Positions 55,441 through 64,000 of a stretch of 64,000 nt of DNA are shown here, piece after piece. Location of the stretch: positions 534,262,316-534,326,315 of the forward strand of contig NC_058519.1 of the NCBI RefSeq assembly GCF_904849725.1, in the 5' to 3' direction. The translations under genes and the position numbers were made by a program. Numbering within the stretch: the stretch's first letter is position 1; every line of letters starts with the position of its first letter. This DNA comes from Hordeum vulgare subsp. vulgare. Taxonomy: Eukaryota > Streptophyta > Magnoliopsida > Poales > Poaceae. The notes beneath the pieces were generated by a model, which made no database searches, was not told the DNA's origin, and was given only the letters and a program-made list of their open reading frames with translations.

Positions 55441-57945
55441 TGAAAAGACCTCGATGACGCCTAGAGGGGGGTGAATAGGCTATTTAAAAACTTCTTCGGA
55501 TTTGGCTTAAACCTAATGCGGAAATAAACTAAGAGGATACTTGTCAAGCACAAATCCTAAATGCACTAGGCACTGCAACGTGTATCAACAACACGATCTA
55601 CCAAGATGGACACAATACAGTTACTAACAAGCACAAGTAAGTTACACAAACTTACTTGAGCTACATCACACGACAAGTAGGTGAACGACACAAGATACTA
55701 GATCACACTATAGCACATGATATATCAAAAGCTGCAAGTGTGAACGTGTGGATATAGAGGGTATGCTTGAATGATTAATCTTGTACAAGAAATAGCCAAT
55801 ACAATATAATGAGCACAAACAATATGAAATGTATGTTTGCTCAAGTAACACAAGTAAACCACAAGTAAGGAGTTAGGGTTAAGGATAACCAAGGTCACTG
55901 AGACGAAGATGTATCCCGATGTTCACTTCCTTGGAGGGAAGCTAGTCACCGTTAGAGAGGTGGATGTTACCATGAAGGCACACCAACGCCACGAAGGCTC
56001 ACCCTATTCTCCCTTTGAGATAACTCCACGAAGGCGTTTCTCAACCACTATTGGTAAGCCTTTGAGGTGGCTTCCAAACCCTCACAAACTTTTCTGGGGG
56101 AAATCACACAGATTGATTCCTCTCCGAAGAACTCCTACTGCCTAGGAGTCTCCAACCTCCAAGAGTAACAAGATCATGGGGGATGCTCAAAACTTGCTCA
56201 AATCTCAAATAGCTTGGGTTGAGAGGAGGAGAGGGAGACGATCTATCTTTTGATTAGAACAACTCTCAAAGCGGCTCACAAATGCTCTTGGGATCTAAGA
56301 TTTGGTGTGAGAAAATGTGTGTGAGGTAGAAATGTGTTCTTATGAGGATAAGGCTATGTTGGGAACCCTCTCACGAAGTGGGAGGGGAGTATTTATAGTG
56401 GGGAGAGAAAAATAGCCGTTGGGGACACTTTATGTCACACAGGGGTCGGACATCCGGCAGTTCACGGATGTCCGGGCGTCCACAAGGGGTCGGACGTCCG
56501 ACAGGGGTCGGACGTCCGAGGGCTGTAAATATATGTGGAACCACTGTGTAGTTGAACAGGGACCGGACGTCCGGAGAAGGCAGGAAGTCCGAGTTATTCA
56601 ACTCAAACTTCTCTGGTGCAAGATTCCGGATTTCCGAAAGGGGACGGACATCGGGCCCTTGGACGTCCGGAAGGAGCCGGAAGTCCGAGTTATATGGCTC
56701 AAGTTCTTCTAGTGCAAAGCTCCGGATTTCCGAAGCAGGCCGGACGTCCGGCCCTCGGACGTCCGGAGGGAGCCGGAAATCCGAGTTATATGGCTCAAGT
56801 TTCTCTGGTGCATAGTTTCGGATTCCGAAGCTGGTCGGACGTCTGGGCCTCGGACGTCCGGAGGGAGCCGGAAGTCCGAGTTATGTGGCTCTGATTTCTC
56901 TAGTATAGGATTCTGGATTCCCGAAGCAGTCGGTCGTCCGGCCCTCGGACGTCCGGAGGAAGCCGGATGTCCGAGGCACTGGTTCTGTTTTCAGATAACA
57001 GCAGAGCAGTGGAGATGTGGTCTGAGCAGAACAGTGGAGATGTAGTTTGAGCAAGTTCATCGCAAAATCTTTGATCCCCGCTTAATAGTGCGGGATCCCT
57101 AAGGACTCAAGAATCATAAAAGGGTACTGATGATCCATACTTGAGTGTATACTTTTATTCGCTGATCATCACTCCGCACCACTAACGTCAAAGGAACTGA
57201 TACCTTTGAGTTGGCCCTTTCAATTGAGCTTGATGTTGTTGTTCCTTCTTGGCTCAAGTTGAAAGCAAGACATGATGAAGTCTTCAAGTAGCTCTCCCAT
57301 ACACAATGTGGAAAGCCTAGCTTAATATATTCATCTTCATTTGTCCACCATGTGAACATCCACAAGAATCAAGCATGTAGTGCTCAGGAATGCTTATCTT
57401 GATCTTGTCCTTGTTAGCACATGAGCTTGTCCTTATCAACACATGATCATTAACAATAGTTTCAATGATATATTTGTGCTGATCCACTTGAACTTGACAC
57501 CACAATCTTGATGACGATCACCACTTGATGTCATCCTTCATGGGTTGTATGAGATCTTCCTTTTGACGCAAGCCCATGGAAGCACACCTAACCCCCACAT
57601 AGGACTCTCACAAATACCATGGGTTAGTACACAAACACATAATGGACAATGCTTACCATACCATGGGATCACTTGATCCCTCTCGGTACATCTTATACGC
57701 TTTGTGTGTTGATCATCTTGATTTCCTCTTTGTCTGAGATCTTGATCAACCTAGTGTCTCTATGAACATTCTTTGGATAATAACTTGAATACCATCTTGG
57801 TCCTCATATAAACTCCTTGAACCCATCAGATGGACTTCAAGAAGTGCCTATGGACAAATCCTATAAATATAACTTAAGGCAACCATTAGCCCATAGGAAT
57901 TGTCATCAATTACCAAAACCACATATGGAGATATATGCTCTAACA
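55441..57945. mobile_element. LTR-like element I with palindrome array, TSD GCTAC
   Basis: 2505 bp, TGAAAAGACC...GCTCTAACA, with perfect TSD GCTAC (55436-55440 and 57946-57950). It is homologous to element B at both ends (TAGAGGGGGGTGAATAGG near the left, and GTCATCAATTACCAAAACCA near the right). It has no coding capacity, PBS or PPT, so it is probably a solo LTR of a long-LTR family. Confidence 0.85.
56448..56980. repeat. CGGACGTCCG palindrome array with 96-bp tandem units
   Basis: At least seven perfect copies of the self-complementary CGGACGTCCG plus mutated ones. From 56591 to 56972 the array is a four-unit tandem repeat with starts (GAGTTAT) at 56591, 56687, 56783 and 56878. Each unit carries a GGATTTCCGAAGC-like phrase and two palindrome sites. 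The unit period is 95-96 bp. Confidence 0.88.
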
Positions 57946-58011
57946 GCTACAGCGCTCCCGTACAACCCCCATTATGATTTTGGGTATCGCCCGGACCATC
58001 AATGGGAGTAG

Positions 58012-59930
58012 ACCAACTTAGGCCAAAAGCCTAAGCTTGGCGGAGTACGTGTTTCTCACCGAATTTATATTCATGCTCACACTTTCGCTTTGTTAGTCGG
58101 TGTTCACACTTTGCCACTGGATCATCCATGCTAGTTTATTTATTTTTCTCGTTTTCTTCTCGTGTGTTTGTCTAGTTTAAGGAAACCCAAAAAGATTTCT
58201 CGTTCTTCTTTTGCTTGTTGAGAGCTTTCTCGTGTAAATATTTTTCTTTTTCTTTGGGTCAAGGTAGAAGACCATGGTTACAATGTTTAACGGCTCTCGC
58301 ATGCATATCTCTTTATCTGTCAAAGAGCCATATTACTTTTTCTTCTCCTTTGTGCTTGCTTGCAGATTCTAGCTTAGTCCAATGCACGAACACTCTTATT
58401 ATTGTTCACATAATTCGGTCGTGCAAGTGAAAGGCAATAATGACGATATATGATGAAGTGACTAAGCTTGGAAAAGATGGTATGAACTCGATCTATTTTG
58501 TTTTTGTAAATATGACTAGCTCATTGTTTCTAGTTCAGCTTTGTTGTGAGAGAAACATGTTTGCAATGACAACTTAGAGATCATAGTTTCTGATTCCATG
58601 CTTAATTAGCTAGGAGCTTATAATGGTTTGTCTTGGATGCCAACATGAATTTTTAGATGATTATGATGTAGTGTGATAGGATGGTATCCTCCTTTGAATG
58701 ATTCAAGTGGCTTGACTTGGCACATGTTTATGCATGTAGTTGAAACAAATCAACATAGCCTCTATGATATTCATATCCATGGTGATTTATGTCCTACTCA
58801 TGCTTGCACTCAATGTTGGTTAATCTCAGTGCATTTTTATGACTGTTGTCGCTCTCTAGTTGGTCGCTTCCCAGTCTTTTGCTAGCCTTCACATGTACTA
58901 AGCGGGAATACTGCTTGTGCATCCACTTCGATAAACCCAAAGTTGTTCCATATGAGTCCACCATACCTACCTATATGCGGTATCTACCTGTCGTTCCAAG
59001 TAAATTTGCATGTGCCACTCTCTAAACCATCAAGAAATAATCTGTTTTGCATGCCCGAACCGCTTGTGTGGTGACAAGGGGCGATCAGTATCTTCCATGC
59101 TAGGCATGTTATCCTCGATGTGTGTTTATTCACTATCACTAATGAGAAAGGGGCCGATAATTGGAATGCCCAGTTCCATGCTCAAATCGAAAAGATAATT
59201 GCAAACAAAACTCCCCCCGGATTGATGTTGGTATGGACGGCACCCGAGTATTCGGCTAGTCGTGGAGTGTGATTGATCGGTGGTGGGGGAGTCAAAACTT
59301 TACTTTTCTGTTTGGGAACCTCCTATAGTATGTGTAGCATGGAAGATGGTGAAAACTCTTGGTCATTGCGTTGACGATGAAAGCATGCCACCCAAAATTA
59401 TTTATCTCTATCTTCAAAGCTTGAGCTCTGGCACCTCTGCAAACCAATGCTCCCCTCTGCGAAGGGCTTATCTATTTATGTTTCTGTTGAGTCATCCTCT
59501 TCTTATAAAAGCACCAATTAGAGAGCACCTTTGTCAATTTTATGCTTTGCTCTTAACTATGATTGAGTATGACTGTGACTGGATCTTCTTCGCCATGAAT
59601 TACAATGTTCAATCAGCCCTTGGTCTTTGAAGGTGGTCTGCATTTATGTTTTGCGGTCTCAGAAAGAGCTAGCGAGATACCATCTGTTCATGTTGCTTCA
59701 TGATTGTTTTGATTGAAGTGTTGACGTTTGAGACTTATTATTATTGCTCGCTAGTTGATTATGCCATTGATATGAGTTTACCATGAGACCTAGATGTCAT
59801 TGCTTATGTGGTTAGCTTATGATCTTGCTGAAAATCTGAGTATGAGTTAGACATAATTGCAACAACGAGATCAAACAACGTTCGTAAAAGTTTTTCTTTT
59901 GTCTCTTTCAGTTTGTCAACTGAATTGCTT
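58012..59930 (+). other. Non-coding internal region of F
   Basis: 1.9 kb from the end of the second ORF to the pre-PPT block. Open frames here are short and have no domain I recognise. Confidence 0.65.
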
Positions 59931-59962
59931 GAGGACAAGCAAGGCTTTAAGCTTGGAGGAGT
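59931..59962 (+). other. Pre-LTR conserved block and PPT (F)
   Basis: 32 nt, starting GAGGACAAGCAAGGCTTTAA and continuing through GCTTGGAGGAGT to the 3' LTR. It is clearly related to the blocks in element 1, D, E and G. Confidence 0.75.
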
Positions 59963-61434
59963 TGATACGTCTCCGTCGTATCTACTTTTCCAAACTCTTT
60001 TGCCCTTGTTTTGGACTCTAATTTGCATGATTTGAATGGAACTAACCCGGACTAACGTTGTTTTCAGCAGAATTGCCATGGTGTTGTTTTTGCGTAGAAA
60101 TAGAAGTTCTCGGAATGACCTGAAAATTTACGAGGATTTTTTGTGGAATATATAAAAAATACTGGCACAAGAATCAACCAAAGAAGTGGAGCGAGGATCC
60201 CACAAGCCCACCAGGCGCCCCCCATGGCCACACCTAGCAGGCTTGTGGGGCCCACGGAGCTCCACCGCCTCAACTCCAGCTCTATTTAGTCCCTTTCATT
60301 CGAAAAAATCAAGGAGAAGAGTTCATCGCGTTTTACGATACGGAGGCGCCGCCACCTCCTATTCTTCCTCTGGAGGGCAGATCCGGATCCCGTTCTGGGC
60401 TCCGGAGAGGGGAAATCGTCGCCATCGTCATTACCAACCTTCCTTCATCGCCAATTCCATGATGCTCTTCACCGTTTGTGAGTAATCTCATCGTAGGCTT
60501 GCTGGACGGTGATGGGTTGGATGACATCTATCATGTAATCGAGTTAGTTTTGATGGGGATTGATCCCTAGTATCCACTATGTTCTGAGATTGATGTTGCT
60601 ACTACTTGGCCATGCTTAATGCTTGTCACTAGGGCCCATGTGCCATGATTTCAGATCCGAACCTATTATGTTCTCGTCAATATATGTGTGTTCTAGATCC
60701 TATCTTGCAAGTTGTAGTCACCTACTATGTGTTATGACCCGGCAACCCCGGAGTGACAATAGCCGGAACCACTCCCGGAGATGACCATAGTATGAGGAGT
60801 TCATGTATTCACCAAGTGTTAATGCGTTGTTCCGGTTATCTATTAAAAGGAGAACCTTAATATCACGTAGTTTCCATTAGGACCCCGCTGCCATGGGAGG
60901 GATGGACAATAGATGTCATGCAAGTTCTTTTCATAAGCACGTATGACTATATACGGAATACATGCCTACATTACATTGATGAACTGGAGCTAGTTACTTA
61001 TCTCTTCATGTTATAACTGTTGCATGATGAATATCATCCGGCATAATTATCCATCACCGATCCAATGCCTACGAGTTTTTCCTACTGGTCCTCGCTACGT
61101 CACTTTGCCGCTATTGATGCCGTTGTTGCTACTGTTACTCTGTCGCTACTGCTGCTACTGTTTCTCTGTCACTACTGTTGTCACTGCTGCTATTGTTACT
61201 CTGTCGCTACTGTTGTCACTGTTGCTACCATTCCCGTTGCTACTGTTGCTATCACACTACTTTGCTACTGATACTTTGCTGCAGATACAAGTCTTTCAGG
61301 TGTGGTTGAATTGACAACTCAACTGCTAATACTTGAGAATATTCTTTGGCTTCACCTTGTGTCGAATCAACAAATTTGGGTTGAATACTCTACCCTCGAA
61401 AACTGTTGCGATCCCCTATACTTATGGGTTATCA
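59963..61434 (+). repeat. 3' LTR of F
   Basis: 1472 bp, TGATACGTCTCCGTCG...GGGTTATCA, followed by CCGAC. Confidence 0.92.
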
Positions 61435-61439
61435 CCGAC

Positions 61440-61767
61440 CGTGTGATCGGACCTAGCAGTCTGCCGCACGGTGTGTTCCTCCTGCACGTGCGGGTACCAT
61501 TAGAGGCGGTGCACTTGTGCCGCTCCGGCGAGCCTGTACGCGAGATCCGGTGACCGACCTCACGATGGAGATTGGACCAGCTGCACGAGGGAGAACGGAC
61601 AAGGAGAATATGAACCACGCGGGCGCGCTACCCCAACTCTACTTCCGCTGCACGACACTGCGCGTCTAGTGGTAACAATATGTGATCCATCTCCATAGCA
61701 TGTTCTTGGATGTTCTGCGCGTAGGAATTTTTAAATCGCATGCGATGCACCTACGTAGATCCCAACA
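61440..61767 (+). repeat. 3' LTR of C1, right part
   Basis: The end of the Copia 3' LTR after F, closing with GATCCCAACA at 61767. It is followed by TCTTA, the counterpart of GCTTA at 17002-17006. Confidence 0.9.
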
Positions 61768-61780
61768 TCTTAGATACGGT

Positions 61781-62438
61781 TAGGGGTGGGCATATTAACC
61801 GAGAACCGATGTACCGAACCGAAAGGACCAAGACCGAGACCGAATGAACCGAAACCGAAAATTATGTGTCCTATTTTGGTCCTTGAATTTGCAGAACCCA
61901 AATTTATTTGGAAAATTCAGATTTTACATTTAATTAACCAAAAAGGCTTAAAAACCGAAAATAAATAACACGCCATCCTCCTCCCTGTATTTTCTGTCCT
62001 TGCTAGTCGCTTTCCTAGCCGAACTGGCTCAGCAGGACGACGTATCTCAGTTTTCGTCACGTACACGTTTGTTAAGGCCCAAGATTGATCTAGCAGTCGG
62101 CCCATACAGTTTTTCACGTCCACATGTGCTTTTGGTTTAGTACCACCTCGAATGTTGTTGAGTAAGGAAGCGTACGCAGCCTTATAAAGGTAGCAACTTC
62201 CATCCATTTCATTTGCACGAGCGGCATAGTCATGCTAAAAAGGAAAATTACTATACACTATGTGTGAACTTGAGTTTGGTTCAGTCAAAACCGATGATCG
62301 AACCGAATTATTGGTTCCAAAAAATATCGATTATGCAATTTTTAAGGGACCGACCGGTCTACAGTTTAAAGAAACCGAAATATTTTAATACCCAAAAAAC
62401 GGACCGATTGGCTCGGTTAAACCGAATGCCCAGGCCTA
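61781..62438. mobile_element. hAT-like non-autonomous DNA transposon, 8-bp TSD GATACGGT
   Basis: 658 bp. The left end is TAGGGGTGGGCAT and the right end on the other strand is TAGGCCTGGGCATTC, both followed inside by TTAACCGAG-type sequence. The 8-bp duplication GATACGGT is perfect (61773-61780 and 62439-62446), as for hAT elements. Subterminal regions are rich in ACCGAA/TTCGGT words, candidate transposase sites. No transposase ORF. The left TSD directly abuts the C1 TSD. Confidence 0.88.
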
Positions 62439-62446
62439 GATACGGT

Positions 62447-63206
62447 CAAAGGGTTGTTTGCCTGGCTCAATAAAGTATCCGGGGTCTTCAAAGTCTTCTG
62501 GTCCAATTCCCTCGTCAACGACGTAATCTATCGTCGCAATTTAATGGGCAAAAATAAGAGCACGACAAAAACAGAGAAAAAAGTCTTCCTAAAAATGTCA
62601 TGCCAATTTTGTAAAATAGTAGGGTACTTATAAGCTTGGTAAAAGTTATTGGATTCTGGTTTTGAAGTTTAAAATTTTTTGGAAACCATTTTAAGATATA
62701 GTGAAAATTACACAAGTTATACCATTAAATTGGAATTACTGTATTTGGACTATTATTTTATCCTGGTTTTTTTTGCAAATTTTAAATAATTTGGAAACAA
62801 AAAGGGGTGATGTGCCTTCTCGGCCAAAACTGACGCGAGCACAGCAGGCACAGATGAAATGTGCCGAGGGCGAAGGGGTGCGCGCAACAGGTTTCAATTT
62901 AAACATGCACGTGGGCCCCTTCTCTCAGCGAGAGAGAGAGGCAGGGAGAGACTAACGCACGGGTCCCACCCTGCAGTCGTCATCTACCTCTTGACAGGGG
63001 CGAGGGGGAGCTCACCAGCGGCGTTTCCAGCCACAGCGACACAACCGAAGGTCAACTACGTGTTCGACGTCATCCCGCGCTTCGGTGGGTGGTAGAGGCA
63101 ATCGCTGGCATCGAGGGAATCATTGACGAGGAGAACCCACATGGCGGTGGTTCGGCTCGGGGTCAAAAGGCTCGCTCCTGCGTAAATCACATGAGATGCA
63201 GAGGGG
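62447..63206. other. Unassigned, possibly low-copy sequence
   Basis: It has no counterpart elsewhere in the window and no retroelement signature. An AT-rich half (to about 62800) passes into a GC-rich half with GTGGGCCCC and a GAGAGAGAGAG tract at 62930-62941, features often seen near grass promoters. Open frames at 62859-63095 and 63089-63295 have no domain I recognise. Any claim of a gene would be speculation. Confidence 0.35.
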
Positions 63207-63209
63207 GTA

Positions 63210-63408
63210 CACTACTGAAATTCAGAAATTTGCCGTCTGCCATGGCAGACGGCAAAGGGGGGATCCACGGACGGCAAAGGCTTTGTCATCGGTGAGCAGA
63301 CGGCAAACTAGACGGTAAAAAAAATCCGGTGAAGAGGTTCTTTGCCGTCTGCTTTTGTAAAGCGGACAGCAAAGAATCTTTGCCATGAGGGGGCAGACGG
63401 CAAATTAA
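63210..63408 (+). mobile_element. CACTA transposon terminus, truncated by an LTR
   Basis: Starts CACTACTGAAA, the CACTA terminal signature. It is followed by repeated subterminal motifs TTTGCCGTCTGC/GCAGACGGCAAA in both orientations at 63229-63256, 63295-63306, 63341-63353 and 63394-63405. It ends where an Angela-type LTR begins at 63409. The transposase part lies outside the window, if present. Confidence 0.88.
63229..63256. repeat. Perfect 28-bp palindrome in CACTA end
   Basis: TTTGCCGTCTGCC joined to its exact inverse around a central ATGG/CCAT axis. It is a dimer of the subterminal repeat, a plausible transposase binding site. Confidence 0.9.
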
Positions 63409-64000
63409 TGTTGGAATTATGCCCTAGAGGCAATAATAAATATAGTTATTATTATAATTCCTGTATCAAAATAATTGTTTATTATCCATGCTATAATTGT
63501 ATTGAATGAAGACTCATTTACATGTGTGGATACATAGACAAAACACTGTCCCTAGCAAGCCTCTAGTTGGCTAGCCAGTTGATCAAAGATAGTCAGTGTC
63601 TTCTGATTATGAACAAGGTGTTGTTGCTTGATAACTGGATCACGTCATTAGGAGAATCACGTGATGGACTAGACCCAAACTAATAGACGTAGCATGTTGA
63701 TCGTGTCATTTTGTTGCTACTGTTTTTCTGCGTGTCAAGTATTTGTTCCTATGACCATGAGATCATATAACTCACTAACACCGGAGGAATACTTTGTGTG
63801 TATCAAACATTGCAACGTAACTGGGTGACTATAAAGATGCTCTACAGGTATCTTCGAAGGTGTTCGTTGAGTTAGTATGGATCAAGACTGGGATTTGTCA
63901 CTCCGTGTGACGGAGAGGTATCTCGGGGCCCACTCGGTAATACAACATCACACACAAGCCTTGCAAGCAATGTGACTTAGTGTAAGTTGCGGGATCTTGT
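63409..64000 (+). mobile_element. Angela/BARE1/WIS-type LTR, 5' part, cut by window end
   Basis: Starts TGTTGGAATTATGCCCTAG and matches, inverted, the solo LTR at 40634-42449 over its whole visible length. Whether it is a 5' LTR, a 3' LTR or solo cannot be seen. It inserted into the CACTA terminus. Confidence 0.93.

Larger units (their letters stand above)
54479..58011 (+). pseudogene. Second ORF of F (Athila ORF1-like style), split by element I
   Basis: The ATG at 54479 begins MFRRNYHGGSSSKRGPRLAI. The coding trace runs through a TAA (about 54590), DEFMIDAGFKDEFDTLVHN, a frameshift near 54670 and SVLFDLYDKLYTMDLEDFNR (about 54755-54815). A further shift near 54885 leads to ATMGSIHFPALHYFALFIGR and FFGGIYATRIAIFLGVPIRE (54925-55175), then a basic/acidic EEYEREAKAARLREAAIQAVAT tail (to 55440). 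Element I interrupts at 55441. After its second TSD the last codons (ATALPYNPHYDFGYRPDHQW, stop) lie at 57948-58011. It is not part of gag-pol. I recall similar proteins in plant Gypsy elements; function is unknown. Confidence 0.7.
49563..61434 (+). mobile_element. Gypsy-type element F with extra ORF, TSD CCGAC
   Basis: About 9.4 kb of own sequence, plus orientation. LTRs are 49563-50885 and 59963-61434. The 5' LTR starts TCATACG instead of TGATACG, a point change, and both end TTATCA. TSD CCGAC is perfect (49558-49562 and 61435-61439). Internal order is PBS, gag, protease-like domain, an LTR-like segment, a second ORF of Athila-ORF1-like style, non-coding sequence, PPT. No reverse transcriptase or integrase is present. 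It is interrupted by element I. Confidence 0.93.
17007..61767 (+). mobile_element. Copia LTR retrotransposon C1, host of the whole nest
   Basis: About 7.7 kb of own sequence spread over 44.8 kb. The 5' LTR (17007-18330) and the split 3' LTR (48538-49562 plus 61440-61767) both start TGTTGGAGATATGCCC and end GATCCCAACA. Flanks are GCTTA and TCTTA, a 5-bp TSD with one change. The PBS is of the initiator tRNA-Met type and the PPT is at 48523-48537. Internal order is gag, protease, integrase, reverse transcriptase, RNase H, which is the Copia order. D (20988-46155) interrupts integrase, and F (49563-61434) interrupts the 3' LTR. Several stops and frameshifts make it non-functional. Confidence 0.92.

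Noticed and set aside
1..64000. tRNA, rRNA or microRNA genes
   Set aside because: tRNA-like similarity is limited to primer binding sites and the SINE head. No complete cloverleaf or rRNA segment was seen. I cannot exclude small RNA loci without folding tools.

Overview
The window is plant nuclear DNA from a large grass genome, almost certainly Triticeae (wheat, barley, rye or Aegilops). I base this on the repeat content: an Angela/BARE1/WIS-type Copia LTR, Gypsy-type elements whose LTRs begin TGATACGT and whose primer binding sites match tRNA-Asp, a tRNA-derived SINE and a CACTA end. I see no intact host gene. Nearly all coding sequence belongs to decayed retrotransposons. Element names are from memory. 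Element ends are read directly from TG...CA termini, target-site duplications (TSDs), primer binding sites (PBS) and polypurine tracts (PPT).

Left part (1-17006). Unassigned GC-rich sequence (1-1480) is followed by a truncated LTR ending at 2290. Next is a fragment of a second LTR family (2291-3357) that contains a plastid-like insertion. Then come remnants of a probable PIF/Harbinger element, cut apart by a complete 7.2 kb Gypsy-type element (3854-11099, TSD CTTTA) and a 2.9 kb LTR-like element carrying a palindrome array (11319-14234). A SINE lies at about 15100-15381.

Right part (17007-61767). This is a single Copia element of about 7.7 kb, stretched to 44.8 kb by nested insertions. Gypsy-type element D (20988-46155, minus strand, TSD GCTAT) sits in its integrase region. 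D's 5' LTR is split by E, of the same family in opposite orientation (26437-45282, TSD CACAT). E contains G (29957-38219, minus, TSD CCTAC) and solo LTR H (39923-43301, TSD GAGAC). H contains an Angela-type solo LTR (40634-42449, TSD GTATG). A further Gypsy-type element F (49563-61434, TSD CCGAC) sits in the Copia 3' LTR, and F's extra ORF is split by element I (55441-57945, TSD GCTAC). A hAT-like element (61781-62438, 8-bp TSD GATACGGT), a short possibly low-copy stretch, a CACTA terminus and the start of another Angela-type LTR close the window.

How the parts relate. Only the Copia element shows reverse transcriptase, integrase and RNase H, and these are broken. None of the five Gypsy-type elements shows a recognisable polymerase; they carry gag-like, gag-protease or unknown ORFs. 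Yet they share several non-coding signals: a tRNA-Asp PBS placed 10-11 nt beyond the LTR end, a 31-32 nt block before the 3' LTR and, in four of them, a 49-nt block just after the last stop codon with a covarying hairpin and an AGCGCT palindrome. This looks like a set of non-autonomous elements mobilised in trans through common cis signals, and it is the most interesting theme of the window.
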